Source of the DNA: JACVRW01 sp963765135
Lineage (GTDB): Bacteria; Actinomycetota; Thermoleophilia; Solirubrobacterales; Thermoleophilaceae
Direction of reading: 5' to 3'
Assembly: GCA_963765135.1 (NCBI GenBank)
Contig: CAVXUX010000003.1
Span: 62,001 to 126,000, forward strand
DNA length: 64,000 nt
Shown here: in pieces, positions 35,392 to 44,781 of the stretch
Layout: each line of letters starts with the position of its first letter
Position numbering within the stretch: the first letter of the stretch is position 1
Notes under the pieces: generated by a model
The model's input: the letters and a program-made list of their open reading frames with translations, nothing else
Databases searched by the model: none
What the model was told of the DNA's origin: nothing
Program-made: the position numbers and the translations under genes

Positions 35392-36152
35392 TGGAAGCCT
35401 CGGCACAGGCCGCTGTCCCGCCGCGGCTCAAGGAGCGCTACGAGCAGGAGATCCGCCCGGGCCTCCAGAAGCGCTTCAGCTACTCCTCCGTGATGGAGGT
35501 GCCGCGCGTGGAGAAGATCACGCTCAACATGGGCGTGGGCGAGGCCAAGCAGGACTCGAACATGCTCGACGCCGCCAAGGAGCAGCTGGCCACCATCGCC
35601 GGCCAGCAGCCGAACGTGCGCCTGGCGCGGAAGTCGATCGCCAACTTCAAGCTGCGCGAGGGGATGCCGGTCGGCGTCAGCGTCACTCTGCGCCGCGCCC
35701 GCATGTACGAGTTCCTCGACCGTCTCCAGTCGGTGGCGATCCCGCGCATCCGCGACTTCCGTGGGCTCAGCCCGCGCTCGTTCGACGGGCGCGGGAACTA
35801 CTCGATGGGCGTGCGCGAGCAGATCATCTTCCCGGAGATCGACTACGACGCCATCGATCAGGTGCGCGGACTGGACATCACGATCACCACGTCGGCCAAG
35901 ACCGACGAGGAGGCCTATGCTCTGTTGCGCGAGCTGGGCATGCCGTTCTCGCGCGAGGGCGCGCCGGGTGAGTCCGGCGACGCGGCCGAGGAGGCTGAGG
36001 AGGAGCGGCGCAAGGAGGAGGCGCGCGCCCGGGCAGCGGCGGAGCAGGCCGCGCTCGAGGAGCTCAAGGAGGAGAACCCGGAGGCTTACGAGAAGCCCGC
36101 GCCCGCGGAGGACGAGGGCGAAGAGGGCGCAACCGAAGAGGCACAGGAGTAA
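35391..36152 (+). CDS. rplE: 50S ribosomal protein L5 with charged C-terminal extension
   Basis: 253 residues against about 180-190 usually. Core: SSVMEVPRVEKITLNMGVGEA, SIANFKLREGMPVG and DFRGLSPRSFDGRGNYSMG. After about residue 190 comes a Glu/Ala-rich tail with a coiled-coil-like EEAEEERRKEEARARAAAEQ stretch, ending GEEGATEEAQE. L5 holds 5S rRNA and P-site tRNA; the tail would project from the central protuberance. Confidence 0.97.
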   Translation: MEASAQAAVPPRLKERYEQEIRPGLQKRFSYSSVMEVPRVEKITLNMGVGEAKQDSNMLDAAKEQLATIAGQQPNVRLARKSIANFKLREGMPVGVSVTLRRARMYEFLDRLQSVAIPRIRDFRGLSPRSFDGRGNYSMGVREQIIFPEIDYDAIDQVRGLDITITTSAKTDEEAYALLRELGMPFSREGAPGESGDAAEEAEEERRKEEARARAAAEQAALEELKEENPEAYEKPAPAEDEGEEGATEEAQE

Positions 36153-36338
36153 ATGGCAAAGACTTCACAGCGGGTCCGCCAGCAGCGCGGGTCCAAGTAC
36201 AAGACGAGGAACTACAACCGGTGCAAGCGGTGCGGTCGCCCGCGCGCGTATCTGCGCAAGTTCGGGCTCTGCCGCATCTGTCTCCGGGAGATCGCCCACG
36301 AGGGCATGATCCCGGGGCTCACCAAGTCCAGCTGGTAA
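36153..36338 (+). CDS. rpsN: 30S ribosomal protein S14, zinc-binding (type Z)
   Basis: 61 residues, the short zinc form: CKRCGRPRAYLRKFGLCRIC gives CxxC-x12-CxxC, then LREIAHEGMIPGLTKSSW. Starts directly after the rplE stop; TAATG overlap with rpsH. Confidence 0.98.
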   Translation: MAKTSQRVRQQRGSKYKTRNYNRCKRCGRPRAYLRKFGLCRICLREIAHEGMIPGLTKSSW

Positions 36339-36733
36339 TGCAGACCGATCCGATCGCCGACTTCCTGACCCGCATCCGCAACGGATTGCGCGCCGACCAC
36401 GACGAGGTCGCGATGCCGGCTTCGACGTTCAAGGCCGAGCTCGCGCGCATCCTCGCCGAGCAGGGCTACATCGACGGCTACGAGGTCGAGGCCGCGCGCG
36501 TGGGTCGCACGCTGCGCGTGAAGCTCAAGTACACGGACAACCGCAAGCCCGTGATCCTCGGGATCGAGCGCCTGTCCAAGCCCGGCCGGCGCCAGTACGT
36601 GGCGGCGACCGACGTGCCCAAGGTCCAGGGCGGCATGGGAACGACGATCGTGTCGACCTCCAGGGGCGTGATGACCGGCCACGACGCGCGCCGCCAAGGC
36701 GTGGGCGGCGAGCTGGTGGCGAGGGTCTGGTAG
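36338..36733 (+). CDS. rpsH: 30S ribosomal protein S8
   Basis: 131 residues. MQTDPIADFLTRIRNGLRA, and C-terminal GTTIVSTSRGVMTGHDARRQGVGGE. Primary 16S binder; in E. coli it represses the spc operon. No S8-site-like structure was identified in the neighbouring mRNA. Shares a base with the rpsN stop. Confidence 0.98.
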   Translation: MQTDPIADFLTRIRNGLRADHDEVAMPASTFKAELARILAEQGYIDGYEVEAARVGRTLRVKLKYTDNRKPVILGIERLSKPGRRQYVAATDVPKVQGGMGTTIVSTSRGVMTGHDARRQGVGGELVARVW

Positions 36734-36736
36734 CGC

Positions 36737-37270
36737 ATGTCGCGCATCGGCAAGCAGCCGATCTCCGTCCCCGATGGGGTGGAGATCACGATCGAGCCCG
36801 ACGTCGTGAAGGTCAAGGGCCCGAAGGGCGAGCTCGAGGAGCGCGTCTCGCGCGACATCGCCGTCGCGCAGGAGAACGGCGAGATCGTCGTCACGCGGTC
36901 GACCAACCGCGGCGAGCACCGCGCTCTGCACGGGCTCACCCGCAGCCTGATCGCGAACATGGTCGAGGGCGTGACCAACGGCTTCGAGAAGCGCCTCGAG
37001 ATCCAGGGGGTCGGCTACCGCGCCCAGCTCCAGGGCAACAAGCTGGTGCTGGCGCTCGGCTACTCGCACCCGGTCGAGCTCAACGCTCCCGACGGGATCG
37101 ACTTCGAGGTCCCACAGCCCACTCGCGTTGTCGTGCGCGGCATCTCCAAGCAGGCCGTCGGCGAGATCGCCGCGATCATCCGCAAGCAGCGCCCGCCGGA
37201 GCCCTACAAGGGCAAGGGCATCCGCTACGAGGGCGAGTACGTGGCCCGGAAGGTCGGCAAGCGCGCATGA
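36737..37270 (+). CDS. rplF: 50S ribosomal protein L6
   Basis: 177 residues, duplicated two-domain fold: MSRIGKQPISVPDGVEI and the C-terminal PEPYKGKGIRYEGEYVARKVGK. Near the sarcin-ricin loop. Overlaps rplR by four bases (ATGA). Confidence 0.98.
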   Translation: MSRIGKQPISVPDGVEITIEPDVVKVKGPKGELEERVSRDIAVAQENGEIVVTRSTNRGEHRALHGLTRSLIANMVEGVTNGFEKRLEIQGVGYRAQLQGNKLVLALGYSHPVELNAPDGIDFEVPQPTRVVVRGISKQAVGEIAAIIRKQRPPEPYKGKGIRYEGEYVARKVGKRA

Positions 37271-37620
37271 GCATCAAGACGAAGCCCGCCTCGCGGCTGC
37301 GCCGGCGCCGGCGCGTGCGCGCCAAGGTCAGCGGCACGACGCAGCGGCCGCGGCTGTCGGTGTTCCGCAGCAACCGCGGCATCCAGGCGCAGCTGATCGA
37401 CGACGTCCAGGGCCACACGCTGGCGGCCGTCAACTGGGTCGAGGGCGACCTCAAGCCGCTCGCCCGCATGGAGCAGGCGAAGCGCGCGGGCGAGCTGCTC
37501 GCCGAGCGCGCCAAGTCCGCCGGCATCGAGGAGTGCGTGTTCGACCGCGGCGGCTACCGCTACCACGGCAAGGTCAAGGCGCTCGCCGAGGGTGCGCGCG
37601 AAGGGGGCCTTCGATTTTGA
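37267..37620 (+). CDS. rplR: 50S ribosomal protein L18
   Basis: 117 residues. Basic N-terminus (RLRRRRRVRAKVSGT), RPRLSVFRSNRGIQAQLIDD and the C-terminal FDRGGYRYHGKVKALAEGAREGGL. Binds 5S rRNA with L5. 21 bases to rpsE. Confidence 0.98.
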   Translation: MSIKTKPASRLRRRRRVRAKVSGTTQRPRLSVFRSNRGIQAQLIDDVQGHTLAAVNWVEGDLKPLARMEQAKRAGELLAERAKSAGIEECVFDRGGYRYHGKVKALAEGAREGGLRF

Positions 37621-37641
37621 TCGCTACGGTGAATCATCCAC

Positions 37642-38219
<578 letters not shown>

Positions 38220-38220
<1 letters not shown>

Positions 38221-38399
38221 TGGCCACGCTGCGCATCACGCAGGTCCGCTCTTCCAACGGCTCCAACCCGCAGCAGCGCGGGTCGCTGCAAACGCTCGGC
38301 CTGGGCAAGATCGGCCGCACCACCGAGCGCGAGGACCATCCGACCGTGCGTGGGCTGATCAACTCGGTCCGGCATCTGGTGGAGGTCAGCGATGCCTGA
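38220..38399 (+). CDS. rpmD: 50S ribosomal protein L30
   Basis: 59 residues, too short for routine listing. MATLRITQVRSSNGSNPQQRGSL shows the L30 pattern (QVRS...IG....QR.TL), followed by LGLGKIGRTTEREDHPTVRG and LVEV. Starts at the rpsE stop (TGATG) and overlaps rplO by eight bases. Confidence 0.96.
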
Positions 38400-38877
38400 G
38401 CGCGTCGGCCTGCACTCGCTCGGGCCCGCCAAGGGCGCGCGCAAGGACCGCAAGCGCGTGGGCCGCGGCCACGGCTCCGGCACCGGCAAGACCTCCGGGC
38501 GCGGCCACAAGGGCGCCGGCTCTCGCTCGGGCGCGAAGAAGCGCGTGGGCTTCGAGGGCGGCCAGAACCCGATCCACATGCGGATGCGCAAGCTGCGCGG
38601 CCCGACGATGAAGAAGTCGATGCCGTTCGAGAAGTTCCGCACGCACACGCAGCCCGTGAACCTGTCCGACCTCGAGGCGCGCTTCGACGGCGGCGCCGAG
38701 GTCACCCCGGATTCGCTGAGGGAGGCCGGCCTGGCCACGCGCCGCGCGATCCCCGTGAAGGTGCTCGGCAACGGCGAGCTGACCAAGGGTCTCACCGTGC
38801 ACGCGCACGGTTTCTCGAAGACCGCCCGCGAGAAGATCGAGGCCGCGGGCGGGACCTGCCAACTGATCGAAGGGTAG
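38392..38877 (+). CDS. rplO: 50S ribosomal protein L15
   Basis: 161 residues. RKRVGRGHGSGTGKTSGRGHKG, GFEGGQNPIHMRMRKLRG and the globular C-terminus. ATG is inside the end of rpmD. Four bases to secY. Confidence 0.97.
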   Translation: MPERVGLHSLGPAKGARKDRKRVGRGHGSGTGKTSGRGHKGAGSRSGAKKRVGFEGGQNPIHMRMRKLRGPTMKKSMPFEKFRTHTQPVNLSDLEARFDGGAEVTPDSLREAGLATRRAIPVKVLGNGELTKGLTVHAHGFSKTAREKIEAAGGTCQLIEG

Positions 38878-38881
38878 TCCC

Positions 38882-40150
38882 GTGCTCCGGACGTTCCTGA
38901 ACGCGTTTCGGGTACCAGAAATCCGGAAGAAGCTGGCCTTCACCGCGGGCATGCTGGCGCTCTACCGGTTCGGCGCCTACATCCCGGCGCCCGGCATCAA
39001 CATCGACGCCGTCGAGCAGATCTCCGACAACTTCGGCGGCTCGAACATCCTCGGCCTGCTCAACACGTTCTCCGGCGGCTCCCTGCAGCGCTTCGCGATC
39101 TTCGCGCTCGGGATCATGCCCTACATCACGGCCTCGATCATGCTGCAGCTGCTCACGGTCGTGGTGCCCACGCTCGACAAGCTCCGCAAGGAGGGCGAGG
39201 TCGGGCAGCAGAAGATCACGCAGTACACGCGCTACCTGACCGTCGGCCTCGCCTTCGGTCAGTCGATCGGCTACGTGTTCCTCTTCCGCACGTTCTCGAG
39301 CGGCAGTGCCGACGTGGTGGAGGACTTCACGTTCGGGCGCGTTTTCGTGATCGTGATGACGCTGACCGCCGGCTGCGTGCTGCTGATGTGGTTCGGCGAG
39401 CTGATCACCCAGCGCGGCATCGGCAACGGCATCTCGCTGATGATCTTCGCCTCGATCGCCTCGGGCATCCCGAGCGGGATCCAGAAGTGGTGGAACAACC
39501 CGGATCAGATCTTCGTCGTGATGATGCCGTTCCTGGCGCTGGCGATCATCGCGGCGATCGTCTTCATGCAGGAGGGCCAGCGGCGCATCCCCGTTCAATA
39601 CGCGAAGCGCGTGGTGGGCCGGCGAATGGCCGGCGGGGGGTCGACCTACCTGCCGCTGCGCGTGAACATGGCCGGCGTCATCCCGGTGATCTTCGCCGCC
39701 TCGCTGATGGCCTTCCCGCCAACCGTCGGGCAGCTGCTCCAGGCCGACTGGGCGAAGGACTTCTCGGCTTTCTTCAGCCCCAACGACTGGCCCTATCTGG
39801 TCGGCGAGTGCTTCTTCATCATCATCTTCACGTACTTCTACACCGCGGTCACGTTCAACCCGGTGGAGCAGGCCGACAACCTGAAGAAGTACGGCGGGTT
39901 CATCCCGGGGGTGAGGCCAGGCAGACCCACGGCGGAATACCTCGACCGCATCCTCGCGCGGTTGACCTTCCCGGGCGCGCTCTATCTGGCGGCGGTCGCG
40001 GCTCTGCCGACGATCCTGCTCAACCAGACCAGCGCCAACTTCTACTTCGGCGGCACCTCGATCCTGATCGTGGTCGGCGTGGCGCTCGACACCATGAAGC
40101 AGCTCGAGGCGCAGCTGATGATGCGCAACTACGAGGGCTTCCTGAAGTGA
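38882..40150 (+). CDS. secY: Preprotein translocase subunit SecY
   Basis: 422 residues with ten hydrophobic segments. First helix FTAGMLALYRFGAYIPAPGI, plug/pore region SGGSLQRFAIFALGIMPYI, and the conserved cytoplasmic loop GVRPGRPTAEYLDRIL. Core of the Sec channel together with SecE (4646). GTG start at 38882. Overlaps adk by four bases (GTGA). Confidence 0.98.
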   Translation: MLRTFLNAFRVPEIRKKLAFTAGMLALYRFGAYIPAPGINIDAVEQISDNFGGSNILGLLNTFSGGSLQRFAIFALGIMPYITASIMLQLLTVVVPTLDKLRKEGEVGQQKITQYTRYLTVGLAFGQSIGYVFLFRTFSSGSADVVEDFTFGRVFVIVMTLTAGCVLLMWFGELITQRGIGNGISLMIFASIASGIPSGIQKWWNNPDQIFVVMMPFLALAIIAAIVFMQEGQRRIPVQYAKRVVGRRMAGGGSTYLPLRVNMAGVIPVIFAASLMAFPPTVGQLLQADWAKDFSAFFSPNDWPYLVGECFFIIIFTYFYTAVTFNPVEQADNLKKYGGFIPGVRPGRPTAEYLDRILARLTFPGALYLAAVAALPTILLNQTSANFYFGGTSILIVVGVALDTMKQLEAQLMMRNYEGFLK

Positions 40151-40821
40151 GCGAGCGCAACCTCGTTCTGCTCGGCCCTCCCGGCGCCGGTAAGGGCACG
40201 CAGGCGCAGCGGCTCGAGGAGGACTTCGAGCTGCCCTATTACTCCACCGGCAACATCCTGCGCGACGCGGTCGAGCAGGGCACCGAGCTGGGCAAGAAGG
40301 CCAAGGAGTACATGGACGCCGGCGAGCTGGTGCCGGACGAGCTGATCTGCGCGGTGATCGCCGAGCGCCTCGACCTTCCCGAGGCAGGCGACGGCTTCCT
40401 GCTCGACGGCTTCCCGCGCACGATCGGCCAAGCCGAGATGCTGGAGCGGGCGCTCGACGAGCGTGGGCGCTCCCTCACGGCCGTGCTGCTGATCGACGCG
40501 CCCGACAAGGAGGTCGTGCGGCGGCTGTCGGGGCGGCGCCAGTGCGTGAAGAACGGCCACGTGTACCACGTCGAGTTCGACCCGCCCAAGAACGAGGGCG
40601 TCTGCGACCAGGACGGCTCCCGCCTGATCCAGCGCGACGACGACAAGCCGGAGACCGTCCAGAAGCGGCTCGCCGTCTACCACGAGCAGACCGAGCCGCT
40701 GATCCAGTGGTACGAGGAGCGCGGCCTGCTGCGCCGCTTCGAGGGGACCCGCACCCCCGATGAGGTCAACAGCCACATCCGTGCCACACTGGCTACGTTG
40801 GCCCTCGAGGCGGAGATCTAG
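40147..40821 (+). CDS. adk: Adenylate kinase
   Basis: 224 residues, long-LID form. P loop LLGPPGAGKGTQAQ, NMP-binding STGNILRDAV and DGFPRTIGQA. The LID carries RRQCVKNGHVYH and EGVCDQDG, so the usual four-Cys zinc site is reduced to Cys, Asn, Cys, Asp at the aligned positions; metal binding is uncertain. Interconverts 2 ADP with ATP and AMP. GTG start. Confidence 0.97.
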   Translation: MSERNLVLLGPPGAGKGTQAQRLEEDFELPYYSTGNILRDAVEQGTELGKKAKEYMDAGELVPDELICAVIAERLDLPEAGDGFLLDGFPRTIGQAEMLERALDERGRSLTAVLLIDAPDKEVVRRLSGRRQCVKNGHVYHVEFDPPKNEGVCDQDGSRLIQRDDDKPETVQKRLAVYHEQTEPLIQWYEERGLLRRFEGTRTPDEVNSHIRATLATLALEAEI

Positions 40822-41613
40822 TTGATCCAGCTGAAGACAACCGAGGAAATCGACCGGATGGCGGCCGCCGGCCGGATCCTCGCCCGCTGCCACGAGATCC
40901 TGCGCGCGAAGGCACGCCCCGGGGTGACCACCGCCGATCTGGACGCGGCTGCCGAGCGGTTCATCCGCTCCCAGGGCGCCGAGCCGGCGTTCAAGGGCTA
41001 CCGCGGGTTCCCCGGGTCGATCTGCGCGTCGCCCAACTCGATGGTCGTGCACGGCATCCCGGGTTCCTACGAGCTCAAGCGCGGCGACATCCTCTCGATC
41101 GACATCGGCGTGGTGCTGGACGGCTGGGTCGCCGACGCGGCGATCACCCACCCGATCGGCAACGTCACGCCGATCGCCGGGCGCCTGCTCGCCACCACTC
41201 GTGGCGCGCTCTTCGACGCGGTCGAGGAGTGCCGTGCCGGCAACCGCCTGGGCGACGTCTCCCACGCGGTTCAGACCCGGGTGGAGAACGACGGCTTCGC
41301 GGTGATCCGCTCGCTGGTGGGGCACGGGATCGGCCGCGCCATGCACGAGGACCCGCAGATCCCCAACTTCGGGGACGCCGGCACCGGCCCGGAGCTGGAG
41401 GAGGGCATGGTCCTGGCGATCGAGCCGATGGTCAACGTGGGCACGCACCACGTGCGCATGGGCCAGGACAACTGGGCGGTCTACTCCCAGGACGGGTCGC
41501 TGGCGGCCCACTTCGAGCACACGGTGGCGATCACGGCCGAGGGCCCGCGGATCCTGACGCCATGGCACGAGCTGGTCCCGGACGCGCTGCCGTCGGCGGC
41601 CGCTTCGGCCTGA
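40822..41613 (+). CDS. map: Methionine aminopeptidase, type I
   Basis: 263 residues. VVHGIPG (substrate His), Asp ligands in LSIDIGVVLDGWVADAA, His in GHGIGRAMHEDPQ, Glu in LAIEPMV and Glu in HFEHTVAI complete the dinuclear metal site. Removes the initiator Met from new proteins. TTG start directly after the adk stop. Confidence 0.96.
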   Translation: MIQLKTTEEIDRMAAAGRILARCHEILRAKARPGVTTADLDAAAERFIRSQGAEPAFKGYRGFPGSICASPNSMVVHGIPGSYELKRGDILSIDIGVVLDGWVADAAITHPIGNVTPIAGRLLATTRGALFDAVEECRAGNRLGDVSHAVQTRVENDGFAVIRSLVGHGIGRAMHEDPQIPNFGDAGTGPELEEGMVLAIEPMVNVGTHHVRMGQDNWAVYSQDGSLAAHFEHTVAITAEGPRILTPWHELVPDALPSAAASA

Positions 41614-41680
41614 GGGCCGCGCCGCTTCCCGCGGAAAGCAGCGACCCCCTATTGCTGCTGTTCAGCGGCGCGAAGGGCCC

Positions 41681-41709
41681 TGAACAACGCGCCAAACGCC
41701 TGCTACTCT
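41681..41709 (+). promoter_or_regulatory. Promoter of the rpmJ-rpsM-rpsK-rpsD segment
   Basis: TGAACA (41681-41686), 17-base spacer, TGC-TACTCT (hexamer 41704-41709). Best-spaced promoter in the window. Predicted start near 41716 gives a leader of about 70 bases before rpmJ, containing a GGAGCC/GGCTCC hairpin at 41723-41742. Confidence 0.55.
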
Positions 41710-41784
41710 TTTCGGTCGGCGTGGAGCCGTCTCCTGGGCTCCGCGCTGGTCCTCGTTTCGATACGGTCCCGATTTCCCGGAGCT

Positions 41785-41898
41785 ATGAAGGTCCGCGCCT
41801 CAGTCAAGCCAATGTGCGAGAAGTGCAAGGTCATCCGCCGTGGCGGTGCGGTTCTCGTCATCTGCCAAAACCCGCGTCACAAGCAGCGTCAGGGGTGA
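41785..41898 (+). CDS. rpmJ: 50S ribosomal protein L36
   Basis: 37 residues: MKVRASVKPMCEKCKVIRR and VICQNPRHKQRQG provide the zinc ligands Cys11, Cys14, Cys27 and His32. GGAG before the ATG at 41785. Found 170 bases after map; infA, which normally lies between them, is absent. Confidence 0.96.
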   Translation: MKVRASVKPMCEKCKVIRRGGAVLVICQNPRHKQRQG

Positions 41899-41909
41899 CC
41901 GGGGAGTAA

Positions 41910-42296
41910 ATGGCGCGCATCGCAGGCATCAACATCCCCCTCAACAAGAGGGCAGAGATAGGGCTCACCTATATCTACGGCATCGGCCGGTCGACCTCGA
42001 ACAAGGTCCTGGCCGAGGCGGGCGTGGAGCCGGATCGCAAGGTGAAGGACCTGACCGAGGACGAGGTCCGCAAGCTGCGCGAGAAGGTCGACGACCTGCT
42101 CGTGGAGGGCGATCTGCGGCGCGAGCGCTCGCAGAACGTCAAGCGGCTCATGGAGATCGGTTCGTACAAGGGCCTGCGTCATCGGCGCGGCCTGCCCGCC
42201 AACGGCCAGCGCACCAAGACCAACGCGCGCACGCGCAAGGGTCCCAAGCGCGGTTCGTCGGCCGGCGGCGGCAAGAAGAAGATCAGGAAGCACTAG
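41910..42296 (+). CDS. rpsM: 30S ribosomal protein S13
   Basis: 128 residues. MARIAGINIPLNKRAEIGLTY, IYGIGRSTSNKVL and RHRRGLPANGQRTKTNARTR. Binds the 30S head and contacts both tRNA and L5. Basic C-terminal tail. Confidence 0.98.
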   Translation: MARIAGINIPLNKRAEIGLTYIYGIGRSTSNKVLAEAGVEPDRKVKDLTEDEVRKLREKVDDLLVEGDLRRERSQNVKRLMEIGSYKGLRHRRGLPANGQRTKTNARTRKGPKRGSSAGGGKKKIRKH

Positions 42297-42307
42297 GTAA
42301 GGACTGA

Positions 42308-42703
42308 ATGCCCCAGCCTCGACGCCCACGTGGTGGCCGCAGGCGCGTCCGGAAGAACGTGCCCTACGGCCAGGCCCACATCAAGACGAGTTTCAACAAC
42401 ACGATCGTGTCGCTGAGCGACAAGGACGGCAACGTGATCGCGTGGGAGTCCGCCGGCGGCGCCGGCTTCAAGGGCTCGCGCAAGTCCACGCCGTTCGCCG
42501 CGCAGGTGACCGCCGACGCCGCGGCGCGCAAGGGCATGGAGCACGGACTTCAGAAGGTCGAGGTGTTCGTCAAGGGACCGGGCTCGGGCCGCGAGACCGC
42601 GATCCGCTCGCTTCAGGCGGCCGGCCTGGAGATCACCTCCATCAAGGACGTAACCCCGCAGGCGCACAACGGCTGCCGGCCCCGCAAGAGGAGGCGTGTC
42701 TGA
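42308..42703 (+). CDS. rpsK: 30S ribosomal protein S11
   Basis: 131 residues. KNVPYGQAHIKTSFNNTIVS and the C-terminal SIKDVTPQAHNGCRPRKRRRV. Platform protein next to the E site. Stop shares a base with the rpsD start. Confidence 0.98.
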   Translation: MPQPRRPRGGRRRVRKNVPYGQAHIKTSFNNTIVSLSDKDGNVIAWESAGGAGFKGSRKSTPFAAQVTADAAARKGMEHGLQKVEVFVKGPGSGRETAIRSLQAAGLEITSIKDVTPQAHNGCRPRKRRRV

Positions 42704-43323
42704 TGGCGCGCGATACGGGACCCCAGTGCAAGCAGTGCCGCCGCGAGGGCATGAAGCTGTTCCTGAAGGGCGAGCGCTGCCTGACCGACAAGTGCGGCGT
42801 CGAGCGCCGCGCCTATCCGCCCGGCGACCACGGCCGCGGCCGCTCGCGGCAGTCGGAGTACCGCGTCCAGCTGCGCGAGAAGCAGAAGGCGCGCCGCTAC
42901 TACGGCGTGCTCGAGAAGCAGTTCCGCAACTACTACGCCAAGGCCAGCCGGCAGTCCGGCGTGACCGGCGAGAACCTGTTGCGACTGCTCGAGTCGCGCT
43001 TCGACAACGTGCTCGTCCGCCTCGGATTCGCCGGCTCCCGGCGCCAGGCACGCCAAATGATCTTGCACGGACACTGGGCCATCAACGGCCGGCGCGTGAA
43101 CATCCCCTCGTACCAGTTGCGCGAGGAGGACGTAATCACGATGAGGCCGGGCGCGCCGGTTGAGCCCGTCGTCCGCGAAGCGACAGAGCTGACCTCCGTC
43201 GTGCCGGCCTGGCTCCAGGCCGACCACGACGGCCTGACGGCCAAGGTGCTCCGACTCCCCGAGCGGGCCGAGATCACCACGCCGGTCCAGGAGCAGCTCA
43301 TCGTCGAGCTTTACTCGAAGTAG
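42703..43323 (+). CDS. rpsD: 30S ribosomal protein S4, zinc-binding
   Basis: 206 residues. N-terminal Cys set CKQCRREG and CLTDKCG indicates the zinc form; S4 RNA-binding domain with ESRFDNVLVRLGFAGSRRQA. Primary assembly protein. 63 bases separate it from rpoA, a gap holding a G+C-rich GCGCCC/GGGCGC structure. Confidence 0.98.
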   Translation: MARDTGPQCKQCRREGMKLFLKGERCLTDKCGVERRAYPPGDHGRGRSRQSEYRVQLREKQKARRYYGVLEKQFRNYYAKASRQSGVTGENLLRLLESRFDNVLVRLGFAGSRRQARQMILHGHWAINGRRVNIPSYQLREEDVITMRPGAPVEPVVREATELTSVVPAWLQADHDGLTAKVLRLPERAEITTPVQEQLIVELYSK

Positions 43324-43386
43324 TGAACGCGAGCGCCCCGGGCCTACCCCGGCCGGGCGCGCCCAACAGCCGAAGGAAGCATCCCC

Positions 43387-44361
43387 ATGATCGAGTTCCA
43401 GACTCCGCAGATATCCGCCGAGAAGGTCCAGGACAACCGCGGCACCTTCACCATCGAGCCGCTTGACCGCGGCTTCGGCTACACGTTCGGCAACTCGCTG
43501 CGCCGAGTGCTGCTGTCGTCCCTGGCCGGCGCCGCCGTCACGAGCGTCCGCATCGAGGGCGTCGCGCACGAGTTCTCGACGATCAACGGCGTCAAGGAGG
43601 ACGTCACCGACATCGTCCTGAACCTCAAGGAGATCGTCTGCCGCATGCACTCCGATGCGGCGGAGATCGAGGCGCCGCTGGTGGTCACCGGCCCCGGCGA
43701 CGTGACCGCGGGCGACATCGACCTGCCCTCGGGCGTCGAGATCCTCAACCCCGAGACCCGCATCGCCACGCTCGAGAAGAAGACCAAGCTCGAGATGTAC
43801 CTGACGATCGGCCACGGCCGCGGCTACTCGCCGGCGGAGGACAACAAGTCGCCGGACCAGCCGATCGGCGTGATCCCGATCGACTCGATCTTCTCGCCGG
43901 TCAAGCGCGTGGCGTACTCCGTGGACGCCGCCCGCGTCGGCCAGAAGACCGACTACGACAAGCTCACGATCGACATCGAGACCGATGGCTCGCTCGACCC
44001 GCAGACCGCGCTCCGCGAGGCCGCCGAGATCCTGATCAAGTACCTGGCGATCTTCACGGACGCCGATCGGGTCGAGGCGCTGCGCGACCAGGGCGCGGCC
44101 CTCGTGGCCGGCGCCGACGGCCTCGCCGGCGACGGCGCGGGTGCGCCGGGCGCGGGCGGGATGGACGACATCCTGATCGAGGAGCTCGAGCTTGGCGTGC
44201 GCTCGTACAACTGCCTCAAGCGCGCGGGCATCCAGACGGTGGGCGACCTCGTCCAGAAGTCGGAGTCCGAGCTGGCGGCGATCCCGAACTTCGGTCGCAA
44301 GTCGATCGAGGAGGTCAAGGAGACCCTCGACGCGCGCGGACTCGGGCTGCGCGCCGGCTAG
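43387..44361 (+). CDS. rpoA: DNA-directed RNA polymerase subunit alpha
   Basis: 324 residues. N-terminal domain with RGFGYTFGNSLRRVLLSSL (dimerisation) and EGVAHEFSTI; flexible Gly/Ala linker near residue 245; C-terminal domain ELELGVRSYNCLKRAGIQTV, FGRKSIEEVKE. GAAGGAAG ribosome site before ATG 43387. Confidence 0.98.
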   Translation: MIEFQTPQISAEKVQDNRGTFTIEPLDRGFGYTFGNSLRRVLLSSLAGAAVTSVRIEGVAHEFSTINGVKEDVTDIVLNLKEIVCRMHSDAAEIEAPLVVTGPGDVTAGDIDLPSGVEILNPETRIATLEKKTKLEMYLTIGHGRGYSPAEDNKSPDQPIGVIPIDSIFSPVKRVAYSVDAARVGQKTDYDKLTIDIETDGSLDPQTALREAAEILIKYLAIFTDADRVEALRDQGAALVAGADGLAGDGAGAPGAGGMDDILIEELELGVRSYNCLKRAGIQTVGDLVQKSESELAAIPNFGRKSIEEVKETLDARGLGLRAG

Positions 44362-44373
44362 TCTGTTCGGGCC

Positions 44374-44727
44374 ATGCGCCACCGCAAGCAAAAGGGCAAG
44401 CTGTCGCGCGATCCGGCGCACCGCAAGGCCCTGTTCATGAACCTCTGCCGCGAGGTGATCGACCATGAACGCATCCAGACGACCGAGGCCAAGGCCAAGG
44501 CCGTCAAGCCCGAGCTGGAGCGGCTGATCACCCTCGCCAAGAAGGGTGACGGCCACTCCCGCCGCCTGGCCATGGCCCGCCTGGGGCAGGACAAGTTCGT
44601 CGTCTACAAGCTGTTCGAGGAGATCGCGCCCCGCTACGCAGAGCGCGAGGGCGGCTACACGCGCATCCTCAAGCTGGGCCCGCGCCGGTCGGATTCGACC
44701 GAGATGGTGTTTCTAGAGCTCGTCTAG
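44374..44727 (+). CDS. rplQ: 50S ribosomal protein L17
   Basis: 117 residues. MRHRKQKGKLSRDPAHRKAL is diagnostic; ends GPRRSDSTEMVFLELV. Last gene of the ribosomal array, twelve bases after rpoA. Confidence 0.98.
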   Translation: MRHRKQKGKLSRDPAHRKALFMNLCREVIDHERIQTTEAKAKAVKPELERLITLAKKGDGHSRRLAMARLGQDKFVVYKLFEEIAPRYAEREGGYTRILKLGPRRSDSTEMVFLELV

Positions 44728-44781
44728 GCGGCGCCGGCCTCGCGGGCGCGTGGCGTCCGCCGCTGGCTGGATCATTCGGGT

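Noticed and set aside
41614..41784. Short or broken infA in the map-rpmJ gap
   Set aside because: No frame there resembles IF-1 and the space is too small; a promoter occupies it.
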